64,000 nucleotides of DNA from Pseudomonas parafulva NBRC 16636 = DSM 17004 (GCF_000730645.1 NZ_BBIU01000002.1:62001-126000), one strand, 5' to 3'; positions 18,828-27,928 are shown, numbered from the stretch's first letter. Notes: generated by a model from the letters alone, not told the origin. A program made the numbers and translations.

Positions 18828-19233
18828 GCAGCCAAGCCGCCACGCTCAGGCGGGTGTGCGCAATGTGCGCCTGAAGCTGCTGCTGTTGGGCGTATTGTGC
18901 CTGCTGCCGGGGCTTGGGGCTGCGCGCATGGCCTGGAACGATCAGACCTGGTGGCCACTGGCGCTGTACCCGGCCATGAGCCTGATCAGCCTGCTGCTGT
19001 ACTGGCGGGATAAGCGCCAGGCCATCAGCCAGGGCTGGCGCACGCCCGAGAAGCTGCTGCACGCCAGCGAGCTGTTGGGCGGCTGGCCGGGCGCACTCGT
19101 GGCGCAGCAACTGTTCAGGCACAAGACACGCAAGGTGTCGTACCAGTTGCTGTTCTGGCTCATCGTGTTGCTGCATCAGGTGTTCTGGGCCGACTGGTTG
19201 TTTTTCGAGGGGCGCTATCTGCCCTTGGGTTGA
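18820..19233 (+). CDS. DUF1294 family membrane protein
   Basis: Small membrane protein of 137 residues with the DUF1294 signature: helix, [41 protein letters not shown], then another helix pair. Function is unknown. The N-terminal 20 residues are basic; members of this family are sometimes fused to cold-shock domains, but none is present here. Its ATG overlaps the uppP stop, so the two are co-translated. Confidence 0.85.
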   Translation: MREQPSRHAQAGVRNVRLKLLLLGVLCLLPGLGAARMAWNDQTWWPLALYPAMSLISLLLYWRDKRQAISQGWRTPEKLLHASELLGGWPGALVAQQLFRHKTRKVSYQLLFWLIVLLHQVFWADWLFFEGRYLPLG

Positions 19234-19260
19234 TCGGTCGTTCACAGGCCTGCGGGTGGG

Positions 19261-19620
19261 TCAGTGCTTAAGACCCACCTGCAAGCGCTTGGGCAAACGC
19301 TGCACCACCAGCTGGTGCGAGCGCAGCAGCAGGTCGCTCAATTCGTCGCGGCCCATGGGGTAGGGCGGCGCCATGCTGACCCAGCGGGCCCGCGCCAGAT
19401 AAGGCGCAGGCCGTACCCCAGGCCGATCGCAATAGCCCAGAAACAGCTCATCGGCCACCTTGAACGATAGCCCCGCCCCCGCCAGGTCGAGCACGGCGAA
19501 CATTTTGTTGCCTGCCACCGAAAACACGCGGATACCGCCCCACTTATAGTCCTCGCGTGCCCCAGGCAGGCTCAGGCAGTACGCAGCCACTTGCGCTTCA
19601 CTCATCGTCTTGGCAGGCAT
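19261..19620 (-). CDS. MmcQ/YjbR family protein
   Basis: Protein of 119 residues of the MmcQ/YjbR family (CyaY-like fold), often annotated as DNA-binding without strong evidence. Signature pieces are CLSLPGAREDYKWGG, KMFAVLD and the C-terminal SHQLVVQRLPKR. ATG 19620 is favoured because AAGAGA lies eight bases upstream; ATG 19629 is also possible. It starts just downstream of the TonB-receptor gene stop (19686) on the same strand and may be read through from that operon, but no functional link is evident. Confidence 0.8.
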   Translation of the reverse strand: MPAKTMSEAQVAAYCLSLPGAREDYKWGGIRVFSVAGNKMFAVLDLAGAGLSFKVADELFLGYCDRPGVRPAPYLARARWVSMAPPYPMGRDELSDLLLRSHQLVVQRLPKRLQVGLKH

Positions 19621-19685
19621 GGTGCTCATCTCTTGCACGGTCACCGTGATCAAACCAGCGCTAGGTGCGCCGCGCAAGCGCTGCA

Positions 19686-21791
19686 TCACCAGTCCAGGGT
19701 ATAGGCCAGGCTGAACGTTCGGCCTTCGGCCCTGGGGTAAGGGGTTCTGCCGTTTGCCTGGGTGAGCAGGGTTTCGTAGCTGCGGTTGGTCAGGTTGTGA
19801 ATGCTGCCTTCCAACCGGCCCTCGGGCAGTTCCACCGAGCCTATCAGGTCGAGCAGGGTGTAGCCGTTGATCTGCCGGCCATTGTTGTCCCGTGCCGCCG
19901 CGTTGTAGTCGGCCAGGCGCATGCCTTGCAGGCGCACGCTGTAGTCGTCATTGGCGTACGCCACAAACAGCGTGGTCTTGGCGGGCGCGATGCGGGTGGC
20001 CGGCAAGTCGATCCACTTGCCGTTCTGCTCGGTTTCGCCCTTGGAGTAGGCGTAGGTGCCACCGGTAGACCATTGGTCGGTCAGGTACCAGGTGAGGCTG
20101 CTCTCGATGCCGCGTACGCGCTCTTTCTGGTTGATCAGGCGCAGGACGCGGTCGTTGGCATCGTAGAACTGGGTTACGTCCGAGGTGTTGTTGTACACCG
20201 TCACCTGCGCCTGCACCGGGTTCCAGTTGCCGCGCCAGCCCAGCTCGTAGCTGTCTACCTTGATCGCCTGGGCATTGAGGTTCTGGATGTTATAGGTGCT
20301 GTTCACGTCGCGCAGAAAACGCTGGATATCCGGCAGTGAAAAGCCCTGGCTGAAGTTGGCGAACACGTCCTGGTTTTCAGTGAAGTGGTAGACCGCACCC
20401 AGGTTGTACAAGGTGGCGTCGTACTTCAGCGTGTCGCCCGGTAGCGTGGCACGCCGGCCGGTCTGGACGATCTCGCCGTAGGCAATGCTGTCATCGACCT
20501 TGCTCTGCACCCACTCACGGCGCACGCCGCCGCGGAATGTCCAGTCCGACACATCCCAGGCCACCTGGGCAAACAGGGCTCGGGTGGTGGTTTCCAGGTC
20601 TGGGCCTAGCTCATAGGTGGTGCCGGTTTTACGGTAGTTCAGGCCATTGACGGCGTACTGATCGCCGCGCTGACGCGCAAACTCGTGGCTGTAGTCCGCA
20701 CCCCATACCAAATTACCGGAGCCAGAGCCGATGGCTGGCAGCGGGGTATCGATGGCCGTGCGCAGGCCATACACCGTGGTTTGGCTGTCGGTGGCCGATA
20801 CGCCGGCGCGGCCCCGGGAAATGTCGGGAAAAAACAAGGCATCGGACTTGCGCCAGTAGCTTTCTACGTTCAGGCCCTGGCCAAAGAAGTCCTTGTCGGT
20901 GTAGTTAAGGTTGGCGGCGCGGTTGTGGGTGGACGGCTGGTCATCCAGGCTCAGGCCTTTCACCGCCACGGCCTCACGCCTGTTGCTGGGGTCTTTGGTG
21001 TAGTCGGTATCCTGCTTGTCGCGGTAATCCTGCAGGCCCAGCGTCAGCTTCTTGTTTTCGTCCAGTTCCAAACCGAACCGACCTTGCAGGTCGTAGGTGT
21101 CGGTGTCCATGTTCGAGCCCTGGGAGGTGTCCTGAGGGATACGGTGGCCTTTGGCATCGAACTGGTCGTTACGCTGGGTGTAAGCCCCGGACAGGTACCA
21201 GTCCGCAGGGCCCTGCCGGCCGGTAGCGCTCTGGAACCCCTCATAGGTGAAACCTTTGCGGCTGAGGTTGTCACCGGCAGTGATCCCCAGCTTGCTGGTG
21301 AAGGCCAGTGGCTCGCCCTGGTTGCGCTTGGTGATGATGTTGATCATGCCGCCAGAAGCGCCGGCACCGTACACGCTGCTGGCGCCTGAAATCACCTCGA
21401 TGCGCTCGATGCTGTCGGGGGAAATGCTGTTCAGTTGGCGGAAATTGTCGCGTGTGGCGTTTTGCGAGACCCCGTCGATCAGGACCAGCATGTTACGGCC
21501 ACGCAACGTTTGCCCGTAGTTGCTCATGCCGCCACTGGACGGCGCGATGCCGGGGATCAACTGGCCCAGGATGTCGGCGACCCGGCGCCCGGCGCCCATC
21601 TGTTCGCGGATCTGGGGCGCGTCGATAACCTGCACTGAGCCGGGAATGGACGCGATGGTGGACTCCACACGCGTGGCGGAGGTTACGGTGGCCTGTAACT
21701 GGACAGCGGTGTCGTTCGAGGCTTCCTCAGCCCAGGCAGGCAGGCCAGCGGCGGTTAAGGAAATCAGCAGCGAGAGTCTGGAAAGTTTCAT
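19686..21791 (-). CDS. TonB-dependent siderophore receptor
   Basis: Outer-membrane receptor of 701 residues. The signal peptide ends AWAEE, a plug domain follows (IPGSVQVIDAPQIREQ, LIDGVSQNATRDNF and ISGASSVYGAGASGGMINIITK), then a 22-strand-type barrel ending in SLAYTLDW with the terminal aromatic residue. No N-terminal signalling (STN) domain is present and no FecIR pair is nearby, so transcription is not self-signalled by the usual route. It is the third gene of an operon with an MFS exporter and an NIS siderophore synthetase, so it very likely imports the ferric form of the siderophore made there. Confidence 0.92.
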   Translation of the reverse strand: MKLSRLSLLISLTAAGLPAWAEEASNDTAVQLQATVTSATRVESTIASIPGSVQVIDAPQIREQMGAGRRVADILGQLIPGIAPSSGGMSNYGQTLRGRNMLVLIDGVSQNATRDNFRQLNSISPDSIERIEVISGASSVYGAGASGGMINIITKRNQGEPLAFTSKLGITAGDNLSRKGFTYEGFQSATGRQGPADWYLSGAYTQRNDQFDAKGHRIPQDTSQGSNMDTDTYDLQGRFGLELDENKKLTLGLQDYRDKQDTDYTKDPSNRREAVAVKGLSLDDQPSTHNRAANLNYTDKDFFGQGLNVESYWRKSDALFFPDISRGRAGVSATDSQTTVYGLRTAIDTPLPAIGSGSGNLVWGADYSHEFARQRGDQYAVNGLNYRKTGTTYELGPDLETTTRALFAQVAWDVSDWTFRGGVRREWVQSKVDDSIAYGEIVQTGRRATLPGDTLKYDATLYNLGAVYHFTENQDVFANFSQGFSLPDIQRFLRDVNSTYNIQNLNAQAIKVDSYELGWRGNWNPVQAQVTVYNNTSDVTQFYDANDRVLRLINQKERVRGIESSLTWYLTDQWSTGGTYAYSKGETEQNGKWIDLPATRIAPAKTTLFVAYANDDYSVRLQGMRLADYNAAARDNNGRQINGYTLLDLIGSVELPEGRLEGSIHNLTNRSYETLLTQANGRTPYPRAEGRTFSLAYTLDW

Positions 21792-21802
21792 GGCGGTGTT
21801 TT

Positions 21803-23020
21803 CTAGGCGTTATGGGTGGGGTTGGCAGAAACGAAAGAAGCAGAGGCACTGTGGTAGCGGCGCACAAGGCCGATGAACAGCGCAGCACAGAGGTAGGCCG
21901 AAGCCACGAACCAGAAAGCGTGGTGCAGGCCGACGGTGGCCATGGCTACCCCGCCGACCACGGTGCCGAGCAACGCACCGGCCTTGGCCGCGCTGTTGCC
22001 AAGGCCCATGGCGAAACCTTGTTGCTGGTGACTGACCGTGGTAGCGATGAGCATGTAGGCCACTGGCAGCAGTGCCCCTTGCCAGACACCCCAGACCAGC
22101 CGGGTGGCCATGAACGCTGGCCATTGGCCGACGAGCGCGGTGGCTGCCAGCGTTGCCGCACACAGCCAGGTCACGCGCTCGATCACCTTGAGCGTTTGTG
22201 CGGGCTGCAGCCGGTCAAACAGGCGCCCCCACAGGGGGGCCGACAACGCCAGGGTCAGTGCGCTGGCCCCATAGGTGGCACCGATGATCCAGCTGGGTGC
22301 GGTGAGCACTTCAGCCACATACAGCGCATAGAACGGCTGCGGCATGATCTTGGCAGCCTGAACCAGCACGATGATCAGCAGAATGCCGCCCAGCCAGCGC
22401 CTGGGCAGGGGTGACGCCGAGGTGCCCTGGTGTTTCGCGGTGCGGGCACGTGCGGGGTCGGCTGGCAGCCAGGCGCTGACCAAGGCGCACGCCACGCAGA
22501 TGCCCGTGGCACTGAAGCACAGCACTGCGAAACCTGCGCTGTCCATCAGCCAGCCGCCGAGCACCGGCCCGAGCAGCGAGCCGATCGCGGTGACGGACTG
22601 CAGGTGCGCCAGGGTACGGCCCCGGGATGTAGGGGTGCACCAGTACAAGGCATACGCCTGGGCCGCCGCCAGAAAACCTGCCAATGCGCCTTGTGCAATA
22701 CGCACGCCCACCAGCCCCCACGGGTTACTGATGACCCCCGCCAGCCCTTGGCACAGTGCCAGCGCTAGCAAGGCACGCAGGATCATCGGCTTGTGGCCGG
22801 TGCGGTCACCCAGCCGCCCCCACAGGGGTGTCAGCAGCATGGCGGCGATCATGGGGCCGGCATACACGGCCGACGACAGCAGTGCGATCACTCGCGGGTC
22901 GTCGCCACCTGACAGGGCCTGAATTTGCAGCGGCCAGAACGGCCCGCTCATCTCCATGGCCCCCATGGACAACAGCTGGATGACGATCAGCAGTCGCAAG
23001 GCGAATGCATCAGCCTTCAT
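21803..23020 (-). CDS. MFS transporter, probable siderophore exporter
   Basis: Major facilitator protein of 405 residues with about 12 helices. The MFS A-type loops are seen as LTPLWGRLGDRTGHKP and APLWGRLFDR. ATG 23020 is chosen because the longer reading to 23173 runs deep into the synthetase gene with non-membrane sequence. It overlaps the end of the siderophore synthetase by 11 bases and ends 11 bases before the receptor gene, so all three are one operon. Export of the newly made siderophore is the likely role, as with LbtB or FslB in rhizoferrin systems. That is inference. Confidence 0.85.
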   Translation of the reverse strand: MKADAFALRLLIVIQLLSMGAMEMSGPFWPLQIQALSGGDDPRVIALLSSAVYAGPMIAAMLLTPLWGRLGDRTGHKPMILRALLALALCQGLAGVISNPWGLVGVRIAQGALAGFLAAAQAYALYWCTPTSRGRTLAHLQSVTAIGSLLGPVLGGWLMDSAGFAVLCFSATGICVACALVSAWLPADPARARTAKHQGTSASPLPRRWLGGILLIIVLVQAAKIMPQPFYALYVAEVLTAPSWIIGATYGASALTLALSAPLWGRLFDRLQPAQTLKVIERVTWLCAATLAATALVGQWPAFMATRLVWGVWQGALLPVAYMLIATTVSHQQQGFAMGLGNSAAKAGALLGTVVGGVAMATVGLHHAFWFVASAYLCAALFIGLVRRYHSASASFVSANPTHNA

Positions 23021-24923
23021 CAGGTGTGTTCCGCAACGGGTTCGCCAACCGGCCAACGATGTCGGCATGGCTGTCGAGCAAGCGCATGCGCATGAACGAC
23101 TTGGCCGGCCAATCGTGCTGCAGCAGCGCGTCGTGCTCTTGCTGCCAGCGGCTTGGCAATACCTGGGGTTCAAGGGTATTGAAGCAGCGCTCTATTTCCT
23201 CGGCGAGCAAGCCCCACAACGCTGCCTGCGGTGTTTCCCAGTGACGTGCACACAGCAATACCAGCTCGCCCAGGTGGCACATGAACGTGGTATGCAACAG
23301 CTTGTCGCGAACGAACGCATCGTCGTCGAACAGTGTCATCAACGGGTCATGCAGTGCCAGGTCCAGACCATGGGCATGCAGGGTGGCACGGTGGATGCGT
23401 ATATCGCCGAAGTCGCGAATCAACAAGCGGGCGGGAGCGCCATCGGCACCCATGACCATGAAGCTGTTCTGTTGATGGGCCTCGAAAGCCACCCCGTACT
23501 TGAGGTACATGCCCAGCAGCGACGGCACGGCGATGCCGATGTAGCGTTGGAAGAAGTCCAGCATGCCGGTACTGTCGTCACACCCTGTGGTCAGCAGCAC
23601 CCACTGACGCAGCAGTGGCCTGCCTGCTTCGTCGGTGGCGAAGAGGCTGCCCACCGGGATGGCGATTTCCCCTTCAGCCAGACGGCTGGCAGGGTTGTCC
23701 CGGTACAGGACACCCAGGTGGCGCGCGCGATCATCGTTGTGAGGTACGGGCGTGTAATGCACGCCAATACGCTCGGGCACGATGTCCAGCAGGGTGGCAA
23801 TGGCGGGTTCACGCTCAAGCATCTGCAGCAGCAGCTGGCTTACCCTCGGCCCCATGCGCGCCGACCGGGGCGAAACAGTGCGCTGTACGCTGGTCAAGCG
23901 CAGCGACACCGGCAGCTTCACCATCGGCGCCGTGAGGCTTGCCTCGGGCAGCACGGTGCGGAATGACATGGTGGGCGCGGCGTTGAAGGCAGTGATGTCG
24001 GTCGGCACGAGCAGCCGGTCCGATATCTCCCCGGCAAATGCCTGGTACAGCGATTGTTCAGCCTGCCAGGGGTGCACTGGCAGCGGAACGTAGTCGGCGG
24101 CGTTAAGGCCGTTGTCCAGCAAGTGGTCCTGCAACTGGCTGGCTGCCTGTGGGAAGCGCTGCTGCCACCACTGCCAGTAGTCATCGGTGTTGGGCAACCG
24201 CTCGATGTGGGCATACTGGCGATGCAGCGCATACAGACGTACGCCAACGTTTGCGCAGAACTCCGGTGAATACTGCACGACCTGCTGCGTGGTCAGGCCA
24301 AGTTTGGTCTTGTAGTTGGGGTGCCATGGGTGGCCCAGTGTGCCCCATTGCTCGAGCAGAATGGACGGGTTGGCAGGCGCCTCCATGCGCCTCAGGCCCT
24401 GAAGCAAACTGCAACTCGCCATGCTGCGGGAGAGGTCATGCGACCATCGGTTGTGGTAAGCCAGGCACAACGTGTCATTGATCAGGCTGTCGTCAAGTTC
24501 GGCGGCCAGCCTGGCAATGATGGCGTCTTCGGGGGCCTGTTCAAAAGTGCCGCTCAATGCGGTGAGCAGTTCGGAAGGCCAGGCGATGCGGTAACTGGCC
24601 TGGCCGTCTACTTGATAATTAATGTGGCCGCGAACATCCCAACTATTCATGCGCCCCGGCCGTAAGTAATCGAAGCGGAGTGTTGCGTTGGCGCGTGGCA
24701 CTTCAATAAAGGGCTGGGCTGCGAATACGGTATCTGTGGCGGCGACCAGACCCTCTCTCAACAAGGCCTGGACCAGGCGCTGGAAACTCCGCGTCTGGGC
24801 CGGCTCGAGTGCTGAGTACAAGTCTGAGAGGGTGACGGACCTGGCGGAAAAGTGCGGTGTCGTGAGGGCTTCTGCCCAACGCGCCAATAGAAGTTGCTCG
24901 GCGGATTGCGTGAAGGGAAACAT
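23010..24923 (-). CDS. IucA/IucC-family NIS siderophore synthetase
   Basis: NRPS-independent siderophore synthetase of 637 residues, joining a carboxylic acid such as citrate to an amine or alcohol through an acyl-adenylate. Conserved pieces are GHPWHPNYKTKLG (residues 197-209), PVHPWQAEQ (282-290), TMSFRTVLPE (318-327), KLPVSLRLTSVQRT (336-349) and AFEAHQQNSFM (479-489). The C-terminus (about 490-637) matches the FhuF-like ferric reductase domain usual in this family. It is the only biosynthetic gene of the operon. A single NIS enzyme suffices for rhizoferrin-type siderophores from citrate and a diamine, so that is the leading guess. Confidence 0.92.
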   Translation of the reverse strand: MFPFTQSAEQLLLARWAEALTTPHFSARSVTLSDLYSALEPAQTRSFQRLVQALLREGLVAATDTVFAAQPFIEVPRANATLRFDYLRPGRMNSWDVRGHINYQVDGQASYRIAWPSELLTALSGTFEQAPEDAIIARLAAELDDSLINDTLCLAYHNRWSHDLSRSMASCSLLQGLRRMEAPANPSILLEQWGTLGHPWHPNYKTKLGLTTQQVVQYSPEFCANVGVRLYALHRQYAHIERLPNTDDYWQWWQQRFPQAASQLQDHLLDNGLNAADYVPLPVHPWQAEQSLYQAFAGEISDRLLVPTDITAFNAAPTMSFRTVLPEASLTAPMVKLPVSLRLTSVQRTVSPRSARMGPRVSQLLLQMLEREPAIATLLDIVPERIGVHYTPVPHNDDRARHLGVLYRDNPASRLAEGEIAIPVGSLFATDEAGRPLLRQWVLLTTGCDDSTGMLDFFQRYIGIAVPSLLGMYLKYGVAFEAHQQNSFMVMGADGAPARLLIRDFGDIRIHRATLHAHGLDLALHDPLMTLFDDDAFVRDKLLHTTFMCHLGELVLLCARHWETPQAALWGLLAEEIERCFNTLEPQVLPSRWQQEHDALLQHDWPAKSFMRMRLLDSHADIVGRLANPLRNTPDEG

Positions 24924-24981
24924 GCGAGATCCTTATCGCGGGGTGTCCTGAAGGTGGCAGAGCGTACAAATACGTAAGTGT

Positions 24982-25008
24982 AAATGCAAGCCAATATCAA
25001 TAGCATTT
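24982..25008. promoter_or_regulatory. Imperfect palindrome, possible Fur site
   Basis: AAATGC (24982-24987) and GCATTT (25003-25008) flank an AT-rich core (aagccaatatcaata). The arrangement resembles pseudomonad Fur boxes, which often contain AATGC and ATTATC-like hexamers, but it matches the 19-base consensus poorly. It lies 59-85 bases upstream of the siderophore synthetase start, where an iron-responsive operator would be expected. Confidence 0.35.
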
Positions 25009-25121
25009 GTGTCTGGCGCTCCGTCGCAACTTTCCTGGGTCGCTTCCAGCTCTTTCAACTCGCGCTGTCTGACACTGAAACCTGACGTGATGATCAACTT
25101 CAAAGTTGCGTGCCATGCGCA

Positions 25122-25147
25122 ATTGCAAGTTCAGCAAAACTTGCAAT
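25122..25147. promoter_or_regulatory. 26-bp palindrome upstream of lysR
   Basis: ATTGCAAGTT (25122-25131) and AACTTGCAAT (25138-25147) are perfect 10-base arms around six bases. A related smaller palindrome, CAACT-tcaa-AGTTG, lies about 20 bases upstream and shares the AACTT/AAGTT core. Together they look like paired operator sites, 60 bases ahead of the favoured lysR start. Confidence 0.55.
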
Positions 25148-25206
25148 GCGGGCAGTGTGCCGGCACTGAGGTAGTCAGGCCTTCACGCGCGGAACCCGAG
25201 TTACCA

Positions 25207-26109
25207 GTGATTGACCTCAACGACCTGTTCATCTTCGTCAAGGTAGTGGAGCACGGCGGCTTTGCGGCGGCCTCCAGGAAAATCGACGTGCCCAAGTCCA
25301 GGCTCAGCCGCAGGGTGCTGGCGCTGGAAGAACGCCTTGGCGTGCAACTGATCCACCGCTCTACACGGCGTTTTGCCGTGACCGAGATCGGTATGGACTA
25401 CTACCGCCATTGCCAGGCCATGGTCGAGGAGGCCGAGGCGGCGGAGGCCAGGGTGCTGTCGGCCAAGCGCGAGCCCCAGGGCATCATCAGGATTACCTGC
25501 CCACCGGGGCTGGGGGCCCTCGGCGCCAACGCCATGATTGCCGACTTCATTGCCTTGTACCCCAAGGTGCTCGTGCACCTTGAAAGCACCAACCGTGTGG
25601 TGGACCCGTTGAGCGACGGGGTCGACATTGCGTTGCGGGTTCGTTTTCCGCCGTTGGCCGATGATGGCCTGGTAGTGAAGCGCCTGGGGGACAGTTGCCA
25701 GCGCCTGGTCGCGAGCCCTGACCTGGCTGCGGGGTACGATCACGGCGACCCGCTGCAGGCGTTGGCGAAACTGCCGACCATGGCGCTCTGGCCTGCCAGG
25801 CCGACCCATGAGTGGGTATTGTTCGACGAACTGCGCAATGCCTTGAGGGTGCAGCACGTACCCAAGCTGGTGACTTCGGACCTGAGTGCGCTGCATCATG
25901 CTGCGCTGATCGGCGTGGGTGCAGTGCAACTGCCGGAGATCATGGTGCGGGGCGACCTGGCAGCGGGCCGGCTGGTGGAGCTATCGCCGCACTATCGCCC
26001 GCAGAGCGGTTTGATTCATGCGGTGTTCACCTCGCGCAAGGCATTGCTGCCAGCGGTGCGTGCCCTGCTGGATATGCTCGGGGAGCGATTTGCGCTGCTT
26101 GAAACCTAG
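25207..26109 (+). CDS. LysR-family transcriptional regulator
   Basis: LysR-type regulator, 300 residues when started at the GTG 25207 (MIDLNDLFIFVKVVEHGGF), the usual start of the CrgA-like subgroup. The winged helix-turn-helix covers residues 1-60 (FAAASRKIDVPKSRLSRRVLALEERL), followed by the effector-binding domain. An ATG at 25090 is an in-frame alternative but adds an unconserved, Cys- and Gln-rich leader that overlaps palindromic DNA. It is divergent from the siderophore operon and 158 bases before azoR on the same strand, so either could be its target. Confidence 0.88.
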   Translation: MIDLNDLFIFVKVVEHGGFAAASRKIDVPKSRLSRRVLALEERLGVQLIHRSTRRFAVTEIGMDYYRHCQAMVEEAEAAEARVLSAKREPQGIIRITCPPGLGALGANAMIADFIALYPKVLVHLESTNRVVDPLSDGVDIALRVRFPPLADDGLVVKRLGDSCQRLVASPDLAAGYDHGDPLQALAKLPTMALWPARPTHEWVLFDELRNALRVQHVPKLVTSDLSALHHAALIGVGAVQLPEIMVRGDLAAGRLVELSPHYRPQSGLIHAVFTSRKALLPAVRALLDMLGERFALLET

Positions 26110-26267
26110 GCGCGCAAGCAGGGTTTTTCACGGTCAATCCGCTGGCATTGTCCCACCCATGGAACGAACTGGCACAATTCCACCGCCTTAACAGCGCTTG
26201 TCGTTCGACGTAGGATGCTCCCATCCAGGCCGCGCTACATCGCGGTTCTCATTCCAAGGAGCGTCCC

Positions 26268-26879
26268 ATGAAACTGTTGCACATCGATTCCAGCATCCTC
26301 GGCGACAACTCTGCCTCCCGTCAGCTCAGCCGCGAAGTGGTCCAGGCCTGGCAGGCCGCTGACCCGAGCGTCGAGGTGGTGTACCGCGACCTGGCAGTAG
26401 ACGCCATCGCCCATTTCTCCGCAGCTACGCTGATGGCGGCCGGCACAGCCGAAGATATGCGGGACGCCGCTCAGGCGTTCGAAGCCAAGCTCAGCGCCGA
26501 AACCCTGGAAGAATTCCTGGCTGCCGATGCGGTGGTGATCGGTGCACCCATGTACAACTTCAGCGTGCCTACCCAACTGAAGGCCTGGATCGATCGCATC
26601 GCGGTTGCCGGCAAGACGTTCCGCTACACCGAGGCCGGCCCGCAGGGCCTGTGTGGCGACAAGAAGGTAGTGTTGGTATCCACGGCAGGCGGCTTGCACG
26701 CCGAGCAGCCGACTGCCGTTGGCCATGAAGAATTCTTGAAGGTGCTGCTGGGCTTCATTGGTATCACCAACCTGCACATCGTGCGCGCCCATGGGCTGGC
26801 GTATGGGCCTGAGCAGCGTACCCAGGCAATTGACGCCGCCCAGGCGCAGATTGCCAATGGGTTGTTTGCTGTGGCTTGA
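26268..26879 (+). CDS. azoR: FMN-dependent NADH-azoreductase
   Basis: Flavodoxin-fold quinone/azo reductase of 203 residues, using FMN and NADH to reduce azo compounds and quinones in two-electron steps. Family features are the N-terminal phosphate-binding [17 protein letters not shown], the FMN contact [18 protein letters not shown] and [12 protein letters not shown] aaggag lies before ATG 26268. It is preceded by the LysR gene in the same direction, which is a common control arrangement. The sequence is intact and of normal length. Confidence 0.93.
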   Translation: MKLLHIDSSILGDNSASRQLSREVVQAWQAADPSVEVVYRDLAVDAIAHFSAATLMAAGTAEDMRDAAQAFEAKLSAETLEEFLAADAVVIGAPMYNFSVPTQLKAWIDRIAVAGKTFRYTEAGPQGLCGDKKVVLVSTAGGLHAEQPTAVGHEEFLKVLLGFIGITNLHIVRAHGLAYGPEQRTQAIDAAQAQIANGLFAVA

Positions 26880-26881
26880 GG

Positions 26882-26910
26882 GGCAGCGCTTGGCGGGTGA
26901 ACCCGCTGCC
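26882..26910. repeat. REP-like hairpin after azoR
   Basis: GCGGGT (26893-26898) and ACCCGC (26901-26906) pair around GA, with a wider alternative pairing GGCAGC/GCTGCC. The sequence cgggtgaacccgct resembles the core of P. putida REP elements, though the flanks are degenerate. Only one copy is visible in this window. No U-run follows, so termination would be weak. Confidence 0.35.
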
Positions 26911-27002
26911 ACTGTGGGCATGACGTACTGGCTGTGGCAGTTCTCTGCGCGACAGGTTGCAGCCTCATGGTGGTCGGTGGAATAGGAATACCGTTATGCT
27001 GT

Positions 27003-27024
27003 AACGAAATATATCTAATTCGTT
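27003..27024. promoter_or_regulatory. Inverted repeat before the EamA gene
   Basis: AACGAA (27003-27008) and TTCGTT (27019-27024) flank ten AT-rich bases, 20 bases before the ATG at 27044 and just upstream of its aaggaaaa ribosome-binding site. It could be a repressor site overlapping the transcription start. There is no other support. Confidence 0.35.
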
Positions 27025-27043
27025 CGCATAAGGAAAACCCACA

Positions 27044-27928
27044 ATGCCGCTCAAGGACCTGCTCATCGCGCTGGTGGTAATCGTCGCGTGGGGCGTCAAC
27101 TTCGTGGTGATCAAGGTGGGCCTGGACGGCCTGCCACCCATGCTGTTGGGGGCGTTGCGTTTTCTGTTGGTGGCCTTCCCGGCCGTGTTGGTGATCAAAC
27201 GGCCCAATTTGCCCTGGCGCTGGCTCATCGCCTACGGCGCGACGATTTCCCTGGGCCAGTTCGCCTTCCTGTTTCAGGCCATGTACAGCGGCATGCCGCC
27301 TGGCCTGGCATCGCTGATTCTGCAGTCGCAAGCGTTTTTCACGCTGGGTTTTGCTGCGCTGTTTCTGGGTGAGCGCTTGCGCGTGGCCAGTGTGCTCGGC
27401 CTGCTGGTGGCCGCCAGCGGCCTGGCGCTGATCGGTAGCGAAGATGGCAGCCATGTGCCCGTGCTGGCGCTGGTGCTGACCCTGTGCGGCGGGGCGATGT
27501 GGGGGTTGGGCAACATCATCACCCGGCGGTTCGGCTCGGTGAACTTGGTGGCCCTGGTGATCTGGGGCGGGCTGATCCCACCGTTGCCGTTTCTGTTGCT
27601 GTCGTGGTGGCTGGAAGGGCCGCAGCGCATCGGCCATGCCTTGGCCAACATCGGCTGGAGTTCGGTATTTGCCCTGGCTTATCTCGCTTTCGTCGCCACT
27701 ATCATCGGCTACAGCCTATGGAGCACGCTGCTGTCGCGGCACCCGGCGGGCAAGGTAGCACCGTTTTCGCTGCTGGTGCCGGTAATTGGCCTGAGCTCCT
27801 CCGCGTTGCTGCTGGGCGAACGCCTGAGCACGGTGCAGGGGTGGGGCGCGTTGCTGGTGATGGCTGGGCTGCTGGTCAACGTGTTCGGCGCACGCATCGG
27901 GCAACGGCTATTGGCCGCCCGCGGCTGA
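27044..27928 (+). CDS. eamA: EamA/DMT-family exporter
   Basis: Inner-membrane protein of 294 residues with ten helices in two EamA repeats (about 5-130 and 145-285), typical of the drug/metabolite transporter superfamily. The N-terminal KDLLIALVVIVAWGVNFVVIK and the RFLLVAFPAV block resemble the E. coli O-acetylserine/cysteine exporter EamA (YdeD). RBS aaggaaaa lies eight bases before ATG 27044. The export substrate is uncertain, since DMT proteins are poorly predictable; amino-acid export is the best guess. Confidence 0.8.
   Translation: MPLKDLLIALVVIVAWGVNFVVIKVGLDGLPPMLLGALRFLLVAFPAVLVIKRPNLPWRWLIAYGATISLGQFAFLFQAMYSGMPPGLASLILQSQAFFTLGFAALFLGERLRVASVLGLLVAASGLALIGSEDGSHVPVLALVLTLCGGAMWGLGNIITRRFGSVNLVALVIWGGLIPPLPFLLLSWWLEGPQRIGHALANIGWSSVFALAYLAFVATIIGYSLWSTLLSRHPAGKVAPFSLLVPVIGLSSSALLLGERLSTVQGWGALLVMAGLLVNVFGARIGQRLLAARG

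Larger units (their letters stand above)
24924..25206. other. Divergent regulatory region, siderophore operon / lysR
   Basis: About 283 bases lie between the synthetase start (minus) and the favoured lysR start (plus). The region is AT-richer than its neighbours and holds a candidate iron box and two palindromes, listed separately. If lysR instead starts at the ATG 25090, the palindromes would be inside it. Confidence 0.5.

Noticed and set aside
26882..26910. A family of REP elements across the window
   Set aside because: Only one degenerate REP-like hairpin is visible after azoR; I could not find a second clear copy, so no repeat family is claimed.
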